Shown here piece after piece: positions 1-14,300 of a DNA stretch of 64,000 bases. The stretch is from Tachypleus tridentatus. Taxonomy: Eukaryota; Arthropoda; Merostomata; Xiphosura; Limulidae. A program made the translations under genes and the position numbers. The stretch spans positions 13,253,857-13,317,856 of the forward strand of contig NC_134834.1 in the NCBI RefSeq assembly GCF_004210375.1, written 5' to 3'. The notes under the pieces were generated by a model. That model searched no databases, was not told the origin of the DNA, and was given only the letters and a program-made list of their open reading frames with translations. Positions within the stretch are counted from its first letter, which is position 1, and each line of letters starts with the position of its first letter.

Positions 1-3000
1 ATGCTACAACGTTCCTAATGGAACATTAGTATACTATAGAGGTTCTTGTTGCCAGGATATCCCAAACATGCAACAACGTTCATAATGGAACATCAGTATA
101 CTATAGAGGTTCTTGTTGCCAGGATATCCCAAACATGCTACAACGTTCCTAATGGAACATTAGTATACTATAGAGGTTCTTGTTGCCAGGATATTCCACA
201 CATGCTACAACGTTCCTAATGGAACATCAGTATACTATAGAGGTTCTTGTTGCCAGGATATTCCACACATGCTACAACGTTCCTAATGGAACATTAGTAT
301 ACTATAGAGGTTCTTGTTGCCAGGATATCCCAAACATGCTACAACGTTCCTAATGGAACATCAGTATACTATAGATGTTCTTGTTGCCAGGATATCCCAC
401 ACATGCAACAACGTTCCTAGTATACTATAGAGGTTCTTGTTGCCAGGATATCCCAAACATGCTACAACGTTCCTAATAGAACATCAGTATACTATAGAGG
501 TTCTTGTTGCCAGGATATTCCACACATGCTACAACGTTCCTAATGGAACATCAGTATACTATAGAGGTTCTTGTTGCCAGGATATTCCACACATGCTACA
601 ACGTTCATAATGGAACATCAGTATACTATAGAGGTTCTTGTTGCCAGGATATCCCAAACATGCTACAACGTTCCTAATGGAACATCAGTATACTATAGAG
701 GTTCTTGTTGCCAGGATATCCCAAACATGCTACAACGTTCCTAATGGAACATCAGTATACTATAGAGGTTCTTGTTGCCAGGATATCCCAAACATGCAAC
801 AACGTTCCTAATAGAACATTAGTATACTATAGAGGTTCTTGTTGCCAGGATATCCCAAACATGCTACAACGTTTCTAATGGAACATCAGTATACTATAGA
901 GGTTCTTGTTGCCAGGATATCCCAAACATGCAACAACGTTCCTAATAGAACATTAGTATACTATAGAGGTTCTTGTTGCCAGGATATCCCAAACATGCAA
1001 CAACGTTCCTAATAGAAAATTAGTATACTATAGAGGTTCTTGTTGCCAGGATATTCCACACATGCTACAACGTTCATAATGGAACATCAGTATACTATAG
1101 AGGTTCTTGTTGCCAGGATATTCCACACATGCTACAACGTTCCTAATGGAACATTAGAATACTATAGAGGTTCTTGTTGCCAGGATATCCCAAACATGCT
1201 ACAACGTTCCTAATGGAACATTAGTATACTATAGAGGTTCTTGTTGCCAGGATATTCCACACATGCTACAACGTTCCTAATGGAACATCAGTATACTATA
1301 GAGGTTCTTGTTGCCAGGATATTCCACACATGCTACAACGTTCATAATGGAACATCAGTATACTATAGAGGTTCTTGTTGCCAGGATATCCCAAACATGC
1401 AACAACGTTCCTAATGAAACATCAGTATACTATAGAGGTTCTTGTTGCCAGGATATCCCAAACATGCAACAACGTTCATAATGGAACATCAGTATACTAT
1501 AGAGGTTCTTGTTGCCAGGATATCCCAAACATGCAACAACGTTCCTAATGGAACATTAGTATACTATAGAGGTTCTTGTTGCCAGGATATCCCCAACATG
1601 CAACAACGTTCCTAATGGAACATTAGTATACTATAGAGGTTCTTGTTGCCAGGATATCCCAAACATGCTACAACGTTCCTAATGGAACATTAGTATACTA
1701 TAGAGGTTCTTGTTGCCAGGATATTCCACACATGCTACAACGTTCATAATGGAACATCAGTATACTATAGAGGTTCTTGTTGCCAGGATATTCCACACAT
1801 GCTACAACGTTCCTAATGGAACATTAGAATACTATAGAGGTTCTTGTTGCCAGGATATCCCAAACATGCTACAACGTTCCTAATGGAACATTAGTATACT
1901 ATAGAGGTTGTTGTTGCCAGGATATTCCACACATGCTACAACGTTCCTAATGGAACATCAGTATACTATAGAGGTTCTTGTTGCCAGGATATTCCACACA
2001 TGCTACAACGTTCATAATGGAACATCAGTATACTATAGAGGTTTTTGTTGCCAGGATATCCCAAACATGCAACAACGTTCCTAATGGAACATTAGTATAC
2101 TATAGAGGTTCTTGTTGCCAGGATATTCCACACATGCTACAACGTTCTAATGGAACATCAGTATACTATAGAGGTTCTTGTTGCCAGGATATTCCACACA
2201 TGCTACAACGTTCATAATGGAACATCAGTATACTATAGAGGTTCTTGTTGCCAGGATATCCCAAACATGCTACAACGTTCCTAATAGAACATCAGTATAC
2301 TATAGAGGTTCTTGTTGCCAGGATATCCCAAACATGCTACAACGTTCCTAATGGAACATCAGTATACTATAGAGGTTCTTGTTGCCAGGATATCCCAAAC
2401 ATGCAACAACGTTCCTAATAGAACATTAGTATACTATAGAGGTTCTTGTTGCCAGGATATCCCAAACATGCAACAAGGTTCCTGATGGAACATTAGTATA
2501 CTATAGAGGTTCTTGTTGCCAGGATATCCCAAACATGCTACAACGTTCCTAATGGAACATTAGTATACTATAGAGGTTCTTGTTGCCAGGATATTCCACA
2601 CATGCTACAACGTTCCTAATGGAACATTAGTATACTATAGAGGTTCTTGTTGCCAGGATATCCCCAACATGCAACAACGTTCATAATGGAACATCAGTAT
2701 ACTATAGAAGTTCTTGTTGCCAGGATATCCCAAACATGCTACAACGTTCCTAATGGAACATTAGTATACTATAGAGGTTCTTGTTGCCAGGATATCCCAA
2801 ACATGCAACAACGTTCATAATGGAACATCAGTAAACTATAGAGGTTCTTGTTGCCAGGATATCCCAAACATGCTAGAACGTTCCTAATGGAACATTAGTA
2901 TACTATAGAGGTTCTTGTTGCCAGGATATTCCACACATGCTACAACGTTCCTAATGGAACATCAGTATACTATAGAGGTTCTTGTTGCCAGGATATTCCA

Positions 3001-6000
3001 CACATGCTACAACGTTCCTAATGGAACATTAGTATACTATAGAGGTTCTTGTTGCCAGGATATCCCAAACATGCTACAACGTTCCTAATGGAACATCAGT
3101 ATACTATAGATGTTCTTGTTGCCAGGATATCCCACATGCAACAACGTTCCTAGTATACTATAGAGGTTCTTGTTGCCAGGATATCCCAAACATGCTACAA
3201 CGTTCCTAATAGAACATCAGTATACTATAGAGGTTCTTGTTGCCAGGATATTCCACACATGCTACAACGTTCCTAATGGAACATCAGTATACTATAGAGG
3301 TTCTTGTTGCCAGGATATTCCACACATGCTACAACGTTCATAATGGAACATCAGTATACTATAGAGGTTCTTGTTGCCAGGATATCCCAAACATGCTACA
3401 ACGTTCCTAATAGAACATCAGTATACTATAGAGGTTCTTGTTGCCAGGATATCCCAAACATGCTACAACGTTCCTAATAGAACATCAGTATACTATAGAG
3501 GTTCTTGTTGCCAGGATATCCCAAACATGCAACAACGTTCCTAATGGAACATTAGTATACTATAGAGGTTCTTGTTGCCAGGATATCCCAAACATGCTAC
3601 AACGTTTCTAATGGAACATCAGTATACTATAGAGGTTCTTGTTGCCAGGATATCCCAAACATGCAACAACGTTCCTAATAGAACATTAGTATACTATAGA
3701 GATTCTTGTTGCCAGGATATCCCAAACATGCAACAACGTTCCTAATAGAAAATTAGTATACTATAGAGGTTCTTGTTGCCAGGATATTCCACACATGCTA
3801 CAACGTTCATAATGGAACATCAGTATACTATAGAGGTTCTTGTTGCCAGGATATTCCACACATGCTACAACGTTCCTAATGGAACATTAGAATACTATAG
3901 AGGTTCTTGTTGCCAAGATATCCCAAACATGCTACAACGTTCCTAATGGAACATTAGTATACTATAGAGGTTCTTGTTGCCAGGATATTCCACACATGCT
4001 ACAACGTTCCTAATGGAACATCAGTATACTATAGAGGTTCTTGTTGCCAGGATATTCCACACATGCTACAACGTTCATAATGGAACATCAGTATACTATA
4101 GAGGTTCTTGTTGCCAGGATATCCCAAACATGCAACAACGTTCCTAATGAAACATCAGTATACTATAGAGGTTCTTGTTGCCAGGATATCCCAAACATGC
4201 AACAACGTTCATAATGGAACATCAGTATACTATAGAGGTTCTTGTTGCCAGGATATCCCAAACATGCTACAACGTTCCTAATGGAACATTAGTATACTAT
4301 AGAGGTTCTTGTTGCCAGGATATTCCACACATGCTACAACGTTCCTAATGGAACATCAGTATACTATAGAGGTTCTTGTTGCCAGGATATCCCAAACATG
4401 CAACAACGTTCCTAATGGAACATTAGTATACTATAGAGGTTCTTGTTGCCAGGATATCCCCAACATGCAACAACGTTCCTAATGGAACATTAGTATACTA
4501 TAGAGATTCTTGTTGCCAGGATATCCCCAACATGCAACAACGTTCATAATGGAACATCAGTATACTATAGAGGTTCTTGTTGCCAGGATATCCCAAACAT
4601 GCTACAACGTTCCTAATGGAACATTAGTATACTATAGAGGTTCTTGTTGCCAGGATATTCCACACATGCTACAACGTTCCTAATGGAACATCAGTATACT
4701 ATAGAGGTTCTTGTTGCCAGAATATCCCCAACATGCAACAACGTTCATAATGGAACATCAGTATACTATAGAGGTTCTTGTTGCCAGGATATCCCAAACA
4801 TGCTACAACGTTCCTAATGGAACATTAGTATACTATAGAGGTTCTTGTTGCCAGGATATCCCCAACATGCAACAACGTTCATAATGGAACATCAGTATAC
4901 TATAGAGGTTCTTGTTGCCAGGATATTCCACACATGCTACAACGTTCCTAATGGAACATTAGAATACTATAGAGGTTCTTGTTGCCTAGATATCCCAAAC
5001 ATGCTACAACGTTCCTAATGGAACATTAGTATACTATAGAGGTTCTTGTTGCCAGGATATTCCACACATGCTACAACGTTCCTAATGGAACATCAGTATA
5101 CTATAGAGGTTCTTGTTGCCAAGATATTCCACACATGCTACAACGTTCATAATGAAACATCAGTATACTATAGAGGTTCTTGTTGCCAGGATATCCCAAA
5201 CATGCTACAACGTTCCTAATAGAACATCAGTATACTATAGAGGTTCTTGTTGCCAGGATATCCCAAACATGCAACAACGTTCCTAATAGAACATCAGTAT
5301 ACTATAGAGGTTCTTGTTGCCAGGATATTCCACACATGCTACAACGTTCCTAATGGAACATTAGAATACTATAGAGGTTCTTGTTGCCAAGATATCCCAA
5401 ATATGCTACAACGTTCCTAATGGAACATTAGTATACTATAGAGGTTCTTGTTGCCAGGATATCCCAACATGCAACAACGTTCATAATGGAACATCAGTAT
5501 ACTATAGAAGTTCTTGTTGCCAGGATATTCCACACATGCTACAACGTTCCTAATGGAACATCAGTATACTATAGAGGTTCTTGTTGCCAGGATATTCCAC
5601 ACATGTTACAACGTTCCTAATGGAACATTAGAATACTATAGAGGTTCTTGTTGCCAAGATATCCCAAACATGCTACAACGTTCCTAATGGAACATTAGTA
5701 TACTATAGAGGTTCTTGTTGCCAGGATATTCCACACATGCTACAACGTTCCTAATGGAACATCAGTATACTATAGAGGTTCTTGTTGCCAGGATATTCCA
5801 CACATGCTACAATGTTCATAATGGAACATCAGTATACTATAGAGGTTCTTGTTGCCAGGATATCCCAAACATGCAACAACGTTCCTAATGAAACATCAGT
5901 ATACTATAGAGGTTCTTGTTGCCAGGATATCCCAAACATGCAACAACGTTCATAATGGAACATCAGTATACTATAGAGGTTCTTGTTGCCAGGATATCCC

Positions 6001-9000
6001 AAACATGCTACAACGTTCCTAATGGAACATTAGTATACTATAGAGGTTCTTGTTACCAGGATATTCCACACATGCTACAACGTTCCTAATGGAACATCAG
6101 TATACTATAGAGGTTCTTGTTGCCAGGATATCCCAAACATGCAACAACGTTCCTGATGGAACATTAGTATACTATAGAGGTTCTTGTTGCCAGGATATCC
6201 CCAACATGCAACAACGTTCCTAATGGAACATTAGTATACTATAGAGGTTCTTGTTGCCAGGATATCCCCAACATGCAACAACGTTCATAATGGAACATCA
6301 GTATACTATAGAAGTTCTTGTTGCCAGGATATCCCAAACATGCAACAACGTTCATAATAGAACATCAGTATACTATAGAGGTTCTTGTTGCCAGGATATC
6401 CCAAACATGCTACAACGTTCCTAATGGAACATTAGTATACTATAGAGGTTCTTGTTGCCAGGATATTCCACACATGCTACAACGTTCCTAATGGAACATC
6501 AGTATACTATAGAGGTTCTTGTTGCCAGAATATCCCCAACATGCAACAACGTTCATAATGGAACATCAGTATACTATAGAGGTTCTTGTTGCCAGGATAT
6601 CCCAAACATGCTACAACGTTCCTAATGGAACATTAGTATACTATAGAGGTTCTTGTTGCCAGGATATCCCCAACATGCAACAACGTTCATAATGGAACAT
6701 CAGTATTCTATAGAGGTTCTTGTTGCCAGGATATTCCACACATGCTACAACATTCCTAATGGAACATTAGAATACTATAGAGGTTCTTGTTGCCAAGATA
6801 TCCCAAACATGCTACAACGTTCCTAATGGAACATTAGTATACTATAGAGGTTCTTGTTGCCAGGATATTCCACACATGCTACAACGTTCCTAATGGAACA
6901 TCAGTATACTATAGAGGTTCTTGTTGCCAAGATATTCCACACATGCTACAACGTTCATAATGAAACATCAGTATACTATAGAGGTTCTTGTTGCCAGGAT
7001 ATCCCAAACATGCTACAACGTTCCTAATAGAACATCAGTATACTATAGAGGTTCTTGTTGCCAGGATATCCCAAACATGCAACAACGTTCCTAATAGAAC
7101 ATTAGTATACTATAGAGGTTCTTGTTGCCAGGATATCCCAAACATGCTACAACGTTCCTAATGGAACATCAGTATACTATAGAGGTTCTTGTTGCCAGGA
7201 TATCCCAAACATGCAACAACGTTCCTAATAGAACATTAGTATACTATAGAGGTTCTTGTTGCCAGGATATCCCAAACATGCAACAACGTTCCTAATAGAA
7301 CATTAATATACTATAGAGGTTCTTGTTGCCAGGATATTCCACACATGCTACAACGTTCCTAATGGAACATCAGTATACTATAGAGGTTCTTGTTGCCAGG
7401 ATATCCCAAACATGCAACAACGTTCCTGATGGAACATTAGTATACTATAGAGGTTCTTGTTGCCAGGATATCCCAAACATGCAACAACGTTCCTAATGGA
7501 ACATTAGTATACTATAGAGGTTCTTGTTGCCAGGATATCCCAAACATGCTACAACGTTCCTAATGGAACATTAGTATACTATAGAGGTTCTTGTTGCCAG
7601 GATATTCCACACATGCTACAACGTTCATAATGGAACATCAGTATACTATAGAGGTTCTTGTTGCCAGGATATTCCACACATACTACAACGTTCCTAATGG
7701 AACATTAGAATACTATAGAGGTTCTTGTTGCCAAGATATCCCAAACATGCTACAACGTTCCTAATGGAACATTAGTATACTATAGAGGTTGTTGTTGCCA
7801 GGATATTCCACACATGCTACAACGTTCCTAATGGAACATCAGTATACTATAGAGGTTCTTGTTGCCAGGATATTCCACACATGCTACAACGTTCATAATG
7901 GAACATCAGTATACTATAGAGGTTTTGTTTGCCAGGATATCCCAAACATGCAACAACGTTCCTAATGGAACATTAGTATACTATAGAGGTTCTTGTTGCC
8001 AGGATATTCCACACATGCTACAACGTTCCTAATGGAACATCAGTATACTATAGAGGTTCTTGTTGCCAGGATATTCCACACATGCTACAACGTTCATAAT
8101 GGAACATCAGTATACTATAGAGGTTCTTGTTGCCAGGATATCCCAAACATGCTACAACGTTCCTAATAGAACATCAGTATACTATAGAGGTTCTTGTTGC
8201 CAGGATATCCCAAACATGCTACAACGTTCCTAATGGAACATCAGTATACTATAGAGGTTCTTGTTGCCAGGATATCCCAAACATGCAACAACGTTCCTAA
8301 TAGAACATTAGTATACTATAGAGGTTCTTGTTGCCAGGATATCCCAAACATGCAACAACGTTCCTGATGGAACATTAGTATACTATAGAGGTTCTTGTTG
8401 CCAGGATATCCCAAACATGCTACAACGTTCCTAATGGAACATTAGTATACTATAGAGGTTCTTGTTGCCAGGATATTCCACACATGCTACAACGTTCCTA
8501 ATGGAACATTAGTATACTATAGAGGTTCTTGTTCCCAGGATATCCCCAACATGCAACAACGTTCATAATGGAACATCAGTATACTATAGAAGTTCTTGTT
8601 GCCAGGATATCCCAAACATGCTACAACGTTCCTAATGGAACATTAGTATACTATAGAGGTTCTTGTTGCCAGGATATCCCAAACATGCAACAACGTTCAT
8701 AATGGAACATCAGTAAACTATAGAGGTTCTTGTTGCCAGGATATCCCAAACATGCTAGAACGTTCCTAATGGAACATTAGTATACTATAGAGGTTCTTGT
8801 TGCCAGGATATTCCACACATGCTACAACGTTCCTAATGGAACATCAGTATACTATAGAGGTTCTTGTTGCCAGGATATTCCACACATGCTACAACGTTCC
8901 TAATGGAACATTAGTATACTATAGAGGTTCTTGTTGCCAGGATATCCCAAACATGCTACAACGTTCCTAATGGAACATCAGTATACTATAGATGTTCTTG

Positions 9001-11071
9001 TTGCCAGGATATCCCACACATGCAACAACGTTCCTAGTATACTATAGAGGTTCTTGTTGCCAGGATATCCCAAACATGCTACAACGTTCCTAATAGAACA
9101 TCAGTATACTATAGAGGTTCTTGTTGCCAGGATATTCCACACATGCTACAACGTTCCTAATGGAACATCAGTATACTATAGAGGTTCTTGTTGCCAGGAT
9201 ATTCCACACATGCTACAACGTTCATAATGGAACATCAGTATACTATAGAGGTTCTTGTTGCCAGGATATCCCAAACATGCTACAACGTTCCTAATAGAAC
9301 ATCAGTATACTATAGAGGTTCTTGTTGCCAGGATATCCCAAACATGCTACAACGTTCCTAATAGAACATCAGTATACTATAGAGGTTCTTGTTGCCAGGA
9401 TATCCCAAACATGCAACAACGTTCCTAATAGAACATTAGTATACTATAGAGGTTCTTGTTGCCAGGATATCCCAAACATGCTACAACGTTTCTAATGGAA
9501 CATCAGTATACTATAGAGGTTCTTGTTGCCAGGATATCCCAAACATGCAACAACGTTCCTAATAGAACATTAGTATACTATAGAGATTCTTGTTGCCAGG
9601 ATATCCCAAACATGCAACAACGTTCCTAATAGAAAATTAGTATACTATAGAGGTTCTTGTTGCCAGGATATCCCAAACATGCTACAACGTTCCTAATGGA
9701 ACATCAGTATACTATAGAGGTTCTTGTTGCCAGGATATTCCCCACATGCTACAACGTTCCTAATGGAACATCAGTATACTATAGAGGTTCTTGTTGCCAG
9801 GATATCCCACACATGCAACAACGTTCCTAGTATACTATAGAGGTTCTTGTTGCCAGGATATCCCAAACATGCTACAACGTTCCTAATGGAACATTAGTAT
9901 ACTATAGAGGTTCTTGTTGCCAGGATATCCCAAACATGCTACAACGTTCCTAATGGAACATTAGTATACTATAGAGGTTCTTGTTGCCAGGATATTCCAC
10001 ACATGCTACAACGTTCCTAATGGAACATCAGTATACTATAGAGGTTCTTGTTGCCAGGATATTCCACACATGCTACAACGTTCATAATGGAACATCAGTA
10101 TACTATAGAGGTTCTTGTTGCCAGGATATCCCAAACATGCTACAACGTTCCTAATAGAACATCAGTATACTATAGAGGTTCTTGTTGCCAGGATATCCCA
10201 AACATGCAACAACGTTCCTTATAGAACATCAGTATACTATAGAGGTTCTTGTTGCCAGGATATCCCAAACATGCTACAACGTTCCTAATAGAACATCAGT
10301 ATACTATAGAGGTTCTTGTTGCCAGGATATCCCAAACATGCTACAACGTTCCTAATGGAACATCAGTATACTATAGAGGTTCTTTTTGCCAGGATATCCC
10401 AAACATGCAACAACGTTCCTAATAGAACATTAGTATACTATAGAGATTCTTGTTGCCAGGATATCCCAAACATGCAACAACGTTCCTAATGGAACATCAG
10501 TATACTATAGAGGTTCTTGTTGCCAGGATATTCCCCACATGCTACAACGTTCCTAATGGAACATCAGTATACTATAGAGGTTCTTGTTGCCAAGATATCC
10601 CAAACATGCTACAACGTTCCTAATGGAACATTAGTATACTATAGAGGTTCTTGTTGCCAGGATATTCCACACATGCTACAACGTTCCTAATGGAACATCA
10701 GTATACTATAGAGGTTCTTGTTGCCAGGATATTCCCCACATGCTACAACGTTCCTAATGGAACATCAGTATACTATAGAGGTTCTTGTTGCCAGGATATC
10801 CCACACATGCAACAACGTTCCTAGTATACTATAGAGGTTCTTGTTGCCAGGATATCCCAAACATGCTACAACGTTCCTAATGGAACATCAGTATACTATA
10901 GAGGTTCTTGCTGCCAGGATATTCCACACATGCTACAACGTTCCTAATGGAACATCAGTATACTATAGAGGTTCTTGCTGCCAGGATATCCCACACATGC
11001 TACAACGTCTCTAGTATACTATACAGGTTCTTGTTGCCAGGATGTCCCACACATGCTACAACGTTCATAAT
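1..11071 (+). repeat. 67-bp satellite array, forward orientation, about 165 monomers
   Basis: A head-to-tail array with a strict 67-bp period; for example the unit starting ATGCTACAAC at 1 recurs at 68. It runs in from beyond the left window edge. Monomers differ at a few sites: GCTACAAC or GCAACAAC, TTCCTAAT or TTCATAAT, ACATTAG or ACATCAG, and ATCCCAAAC or ATTCCACAC. At least five monomers (near 416, 3147, 9030, 9827 and 10,820) lack 11 bp and are 56 bp long. Long-range repetition is clear: marker variants recur at about 2,735 bp (371 to 3,106; 1,011 to 3,744) and about 5,882 bp (1,910 to 7,791; 2,871 to 8,753; 3,106 to 8,988; 3,744 to 9,628). The last units, from about 10,830, are diverged, as is usual at a satellite edge. 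Short open frames inside are by-products of the repeat and code for nothing recognisable. Confidence 0.97.
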
Positions 11072-11379
11072 GAAGGTCTTGCATCTAATGAATAGATCTA
11101 TGAAACAGAAGTAAGCATTATTATTAACAAAATCACAAAAAACCCTGTATTTCATACCGATACTAAATATATAAATAATGTGACATTCGCTTGTGGTAAG
11201 CGATCTAAGTGTAGATTAAACACAGTACAAAGAAATGTGAGAAAAACGTAGGATTTTGAAGAAAAGTCCATCATATATGATACAGACTACATATCTTTTA
11301 CTTCCCCAATGATCATCTCCAGTATCAGTTATGTTGTTAGAAGTTCAGTATATTTTGGGAGACTTATAGAGGAAAAGCT
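11072..11379. other. Unique AT-rich spacer between two satellites
   Basis: About 308 bp with no tandem repeat, SINE or coding sequence that I can see. It is the only low-copy sequence in the contig left of the gap and separates the decaying end of the 67-bp array from the first, diverged unit of the 64-bp array. It could serve as a unique anchor for placing long reads. Confidence 0.7.
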
Positions 11380-14300
11380 AATACATTAGACACAAATCAC
11401 TTTCCTCAGAGGCTAAGTATTTTATATTAAATTAGGAAAATGTGATACATTAGATACATTACACTGTTCTCAGAGGTTAAGTATCTCTTATTAAATTAGG
11501 AAAATCAGATACATTAGATACATTACACTGTTCTCAGAGGTTAAGTATCTCTTATTAAATTAGGAAAATGTGATACATTAGATACATTACACTGTTCTCA
11601 GAGGTTAAGTATCTCTTATTAAATTAGGAAAATGTGATACATTAGATACATTACACTGTTCTCAGAGGTTAAGTATCTCTTATTAAATTAGGAAAATGTG
11701 ATACATTAGATACATTACACTGTTCTCAGAGGTTACGTATCTCTTATTAAATTAGGAAAATGTGATACATTAGATACATTACACTGTTCTCAGAGGTTAA
11801 GTATCTCTTATTAAATTAGGAAAACCTGATACATTAGATACATTACACTGTTCTCAGAGGTTAAGTATCCCTTATTAAATTAGGAAAACCTGATACATTA
11901 GATACATTACACTGTTCTCAGAAGTTAAGTATTTTATATTAAATTAGGAAAATCTGATACATTAGATACATTACACTGTTCTCAGAGGTTCAGTATTTTA
12001 TATTAAATTACGAAAATCAGATACATTAGATACATTACACTGTTCTCAGAGGTTAAGTATCTCTTATTAAATTAGGAAAATGTGATACATTAGATACAAT
12101 ACACTGTTCTCAGAGGTTCAGTATTTTATATTAAATTACGAAAATCTGATACATTAGATACATTACACTGTTCTCAGAGGTTAAGTATTTTATATTAAAT
12201 TAGGAAAATCTGATACATTAGATACATTACACTGTTCTCAGAGGTTAAGTATCTCTTATTAAATTAGGAAAATGTGATACATTAGATACATTACACTGTT
12301 CTCAGAGGTTCAGTATTTTATATTAAATTACGAAAATCTGATACATTAGATACATTACACTGTTCTCAGAGGTTCAGTATTTTATATTAAATTAGGAAAA
12401 TCTGATACATTAGATACATTACACTGTTCTCAGAGGTTAAGTATTTTATATTAAATTAGGAAAATCTGATACATTAGATACATTACACTGTTCTCAGAGG
12501 TTCAGTATTTTATATTAAATTAGGAAAATCTGATACATTAGATACATTACACTGTTCTCAGAGGTTAAGTATCTCTTATTAAATTAGGAAAATGTGATAC
12601 ATTAGATACATTACACTGTTCTCAGAGGTTCAGTATTTTATATTAAATTACGAAAATCTGATACATTAGATACATTACACTGTTCTCAGAGGTTAAGTAT
12701 CTCTTATTAAATTAGGAAAACCTGATACATTAGATACATTACACTGTTCTCAGAGGTTAAGTATCCCTTATTAAATTAGGAAAACCTGATACATTAGATA
12801 CATTACACTGTTCTCAGAAGTTAAGTATTTTATATTAAATTAGGAAAATCTGATACATTAGATACATTACACTGTTCTCAGAGGTTCAGTATTTTATATT
12901 AAATTACGAAAATCAGATACATTAGATACATTACACTGTTCTCAGAGGTTAAGTATCTCTTATTAAATTAGGAAAATGTGATACATTAGATACAATACAC
13001 TGTTCTCAGAGGTTCAGTATTTTATATTAAATTACGAAAATCTGATACATTAGATACATTACACTGTTCTCAGAGGTTAAGTATTTTATATTAAATTAGG
13101 AAAATCTGATACATTAGATACATTACACTGTTCTCAGAGGTTAAGTATCTCTTATTAAATTAGGAAAATGTGATACATTAGATACATTACACTGTTCTCA
13201 GAGGTTCAGTATTTTATATTAAATTACGAAAATCTGATACATTAGATACATTACACTGTTCTCAGAGGTTCAGTATTTTATATTAAATTAGGAAAATCTG
13301 ATACATTAGATACATTACACTGTTCTCAGAGGTTAAGTATTTTATATTAAATTAGGAAAATCTGATACATTAGATACATTACACTGTTCTCAGAGGTTCA
13401 GTATTTTATATTAAATTAGGAAAATCTGATACATTAGATACATTACACTGTTCTCAGAGGTTAAGTATCTCTTATTAAATTAGGAAAATGTGATACATTA
13501 GATACATTACACTGTTCTCAGAGGTTCAGTATTTTATATTAAATTACGAAAATCTGATACATTAGATACATTACACTGTTCTCAGAGGTTCAGTATTTTA
13601 TATTAAATTACGAAAATCTGATACATTAGATACATTACACTGTTCTCAGAGGTTAAGTATTTTATATTAAATTAGGAAAATGTGATACATTAGATACATT
13701 ACACTGTTCTCAGAGGTTAAGTATCTCTTATTAAATTAGGAAAATGTGATACATTAGATACATTACACTGTTCTCAGAGGTTCAGTATTTTATATTAAAT
13801 TACGAAAATCTGATACATTAGATACATTACACTGTTCTCAGAGGTTCAGTATTTTATATTAAATTAGGAAAATCTGATACATTAGATACATTACACTGTT
13901 CTCAGAGGTTAAGTATTTTATATTAAATTAGGAAAATCTGATACATTAGATACATTACACTGTTCTCAGAGGTTCAGTATTTTATATTAAATTAGGAAAA
14001 TCTGATACATTAGATACATTACACTGTTCTCAGAGGTTAAGTATCTCTTATTAAATTAGGAAAATGTGATACATTAGATACATTACACTGTTCTCAGAGG
14101 TTCAGTATTTTATATTAAATTACGAAAATCTGATACATTAGATACATTACACTGTTCTCAAAGTTAAGTATTTTATATTAAATTAGGAAAATCAGATACA
14201 TTAGATACATTACACTGTTCTCAGAGGTTAAGTATCTCTTATTAAATTAGGAAAATGTGATACATTAGATACATTACACTGTTCTCAGAGGTTAAGTATC

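Noticed and set aside
1..67. CENP-B box in the 67-bp monomer
   Set aside because: No TTCG...A..CGGG pattern is present on either strand of the monomer.
1978..2217. Numerous 68-105-codon ORFs in the 67-bp satellite (for example 1,978-2,217, 23,240-23,557, 26,258-26,563, 36,882-37,121)
   Set aside because: They are the repeat translated through its three registers (67 is not a multiple of 3) and appear where small indels shift the frame. The same peptide fragments recur everywhere and have no protein features.
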